Shown here in pieces: positions 5,263 to 5,287 of a stretch of DNA of 5,287 nucleotides. Each line of letters starts with the position of its first letter. Position 1 is the first letter of the stretch. The notes beneath the pieces are model-generated. The model was given only the letters and a program-made list of their open reading frames with translations. It did not search any database and was not told the origin of the DNA. The DNA lies in NCBI GenBank assembly GCA_937925645.1, contig CALAMB010000113.1:1-5287 (forward strand), read 5' to 3'. This stretch comes from an uncultured Acidobacteriota bacterium (GTDB lineage: Bacteria > Acidobacteriota > JAAYUB01). Made by a program: the position numbers and the translations under genes.

Positions 5263-5287
5263 TGGATTCTTTGTGCCCTTCGTGCCT

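Overview
The window looks like a chromosomal fragment of a high-GC Gram-negative bacterium, most likely an Acidobacteriota member. That assignment is an inference. It rests on the Oar-like outer-membrane receptor (N-terminal carboxypeptidase-regulatory-like domain, PLNGRN plug motif, C-terminal FNLFNHTNYG motif), a family greatly expanded in that phylum, and on the repeat-rich spacers. I see only two credible protein genes. Both are intact and both read leftward on the minus strand.

Left part (1-1163): a RAYT module. A 176-residue Y1-type HUH transposase (337-867) of the REP-associated tyrosine transposase group lies between two copies of one complex hairpin-rich repeat (1-316 and 964-1162). 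Each copy has forward units, a 28-bp core identical in both copies, and inverted units, and is bounded by an inverted GCGCTTTGGAT / ATCCAAAGCGC. The left copy has one extra forward unit and one extra inverted unit. Three kinds of small hairpin alternate with the heptamers TTTGGAT and CTGGAGT. Stem differences between copies are compensated, so the folded form appears to be what is conserved.

Middle spacer (1164-1379): short tandem repeats of 6-7 bp in several unrelated families run almost without a break up to 20 bp from the receptor stop codon.

Receptor gene (1380-4637): one 1085-residue TonB-dependent receptor-like protein with signal peptide, carboxypeptidase-regulatory-like domain, plug and beta-barrel. 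It has a strong Shine-Dalgarno, with a perfect 20-bp palindrome directly upstream. About 290 bp upstream of the start codon is a good sigma70-type promoter (TTGCGG, 17 bp, TATAAT), which implies a long structured leader.

Right spacer (4960-5287): at least five more short-repeat families, including 14 in-phase TCGGANN heptads whose inverse orientation also occurs in the middle spacer. No gene is visible there. The two genes have no evident functional link. The RAYT module and the heptad arrays are the parts that merit attention.
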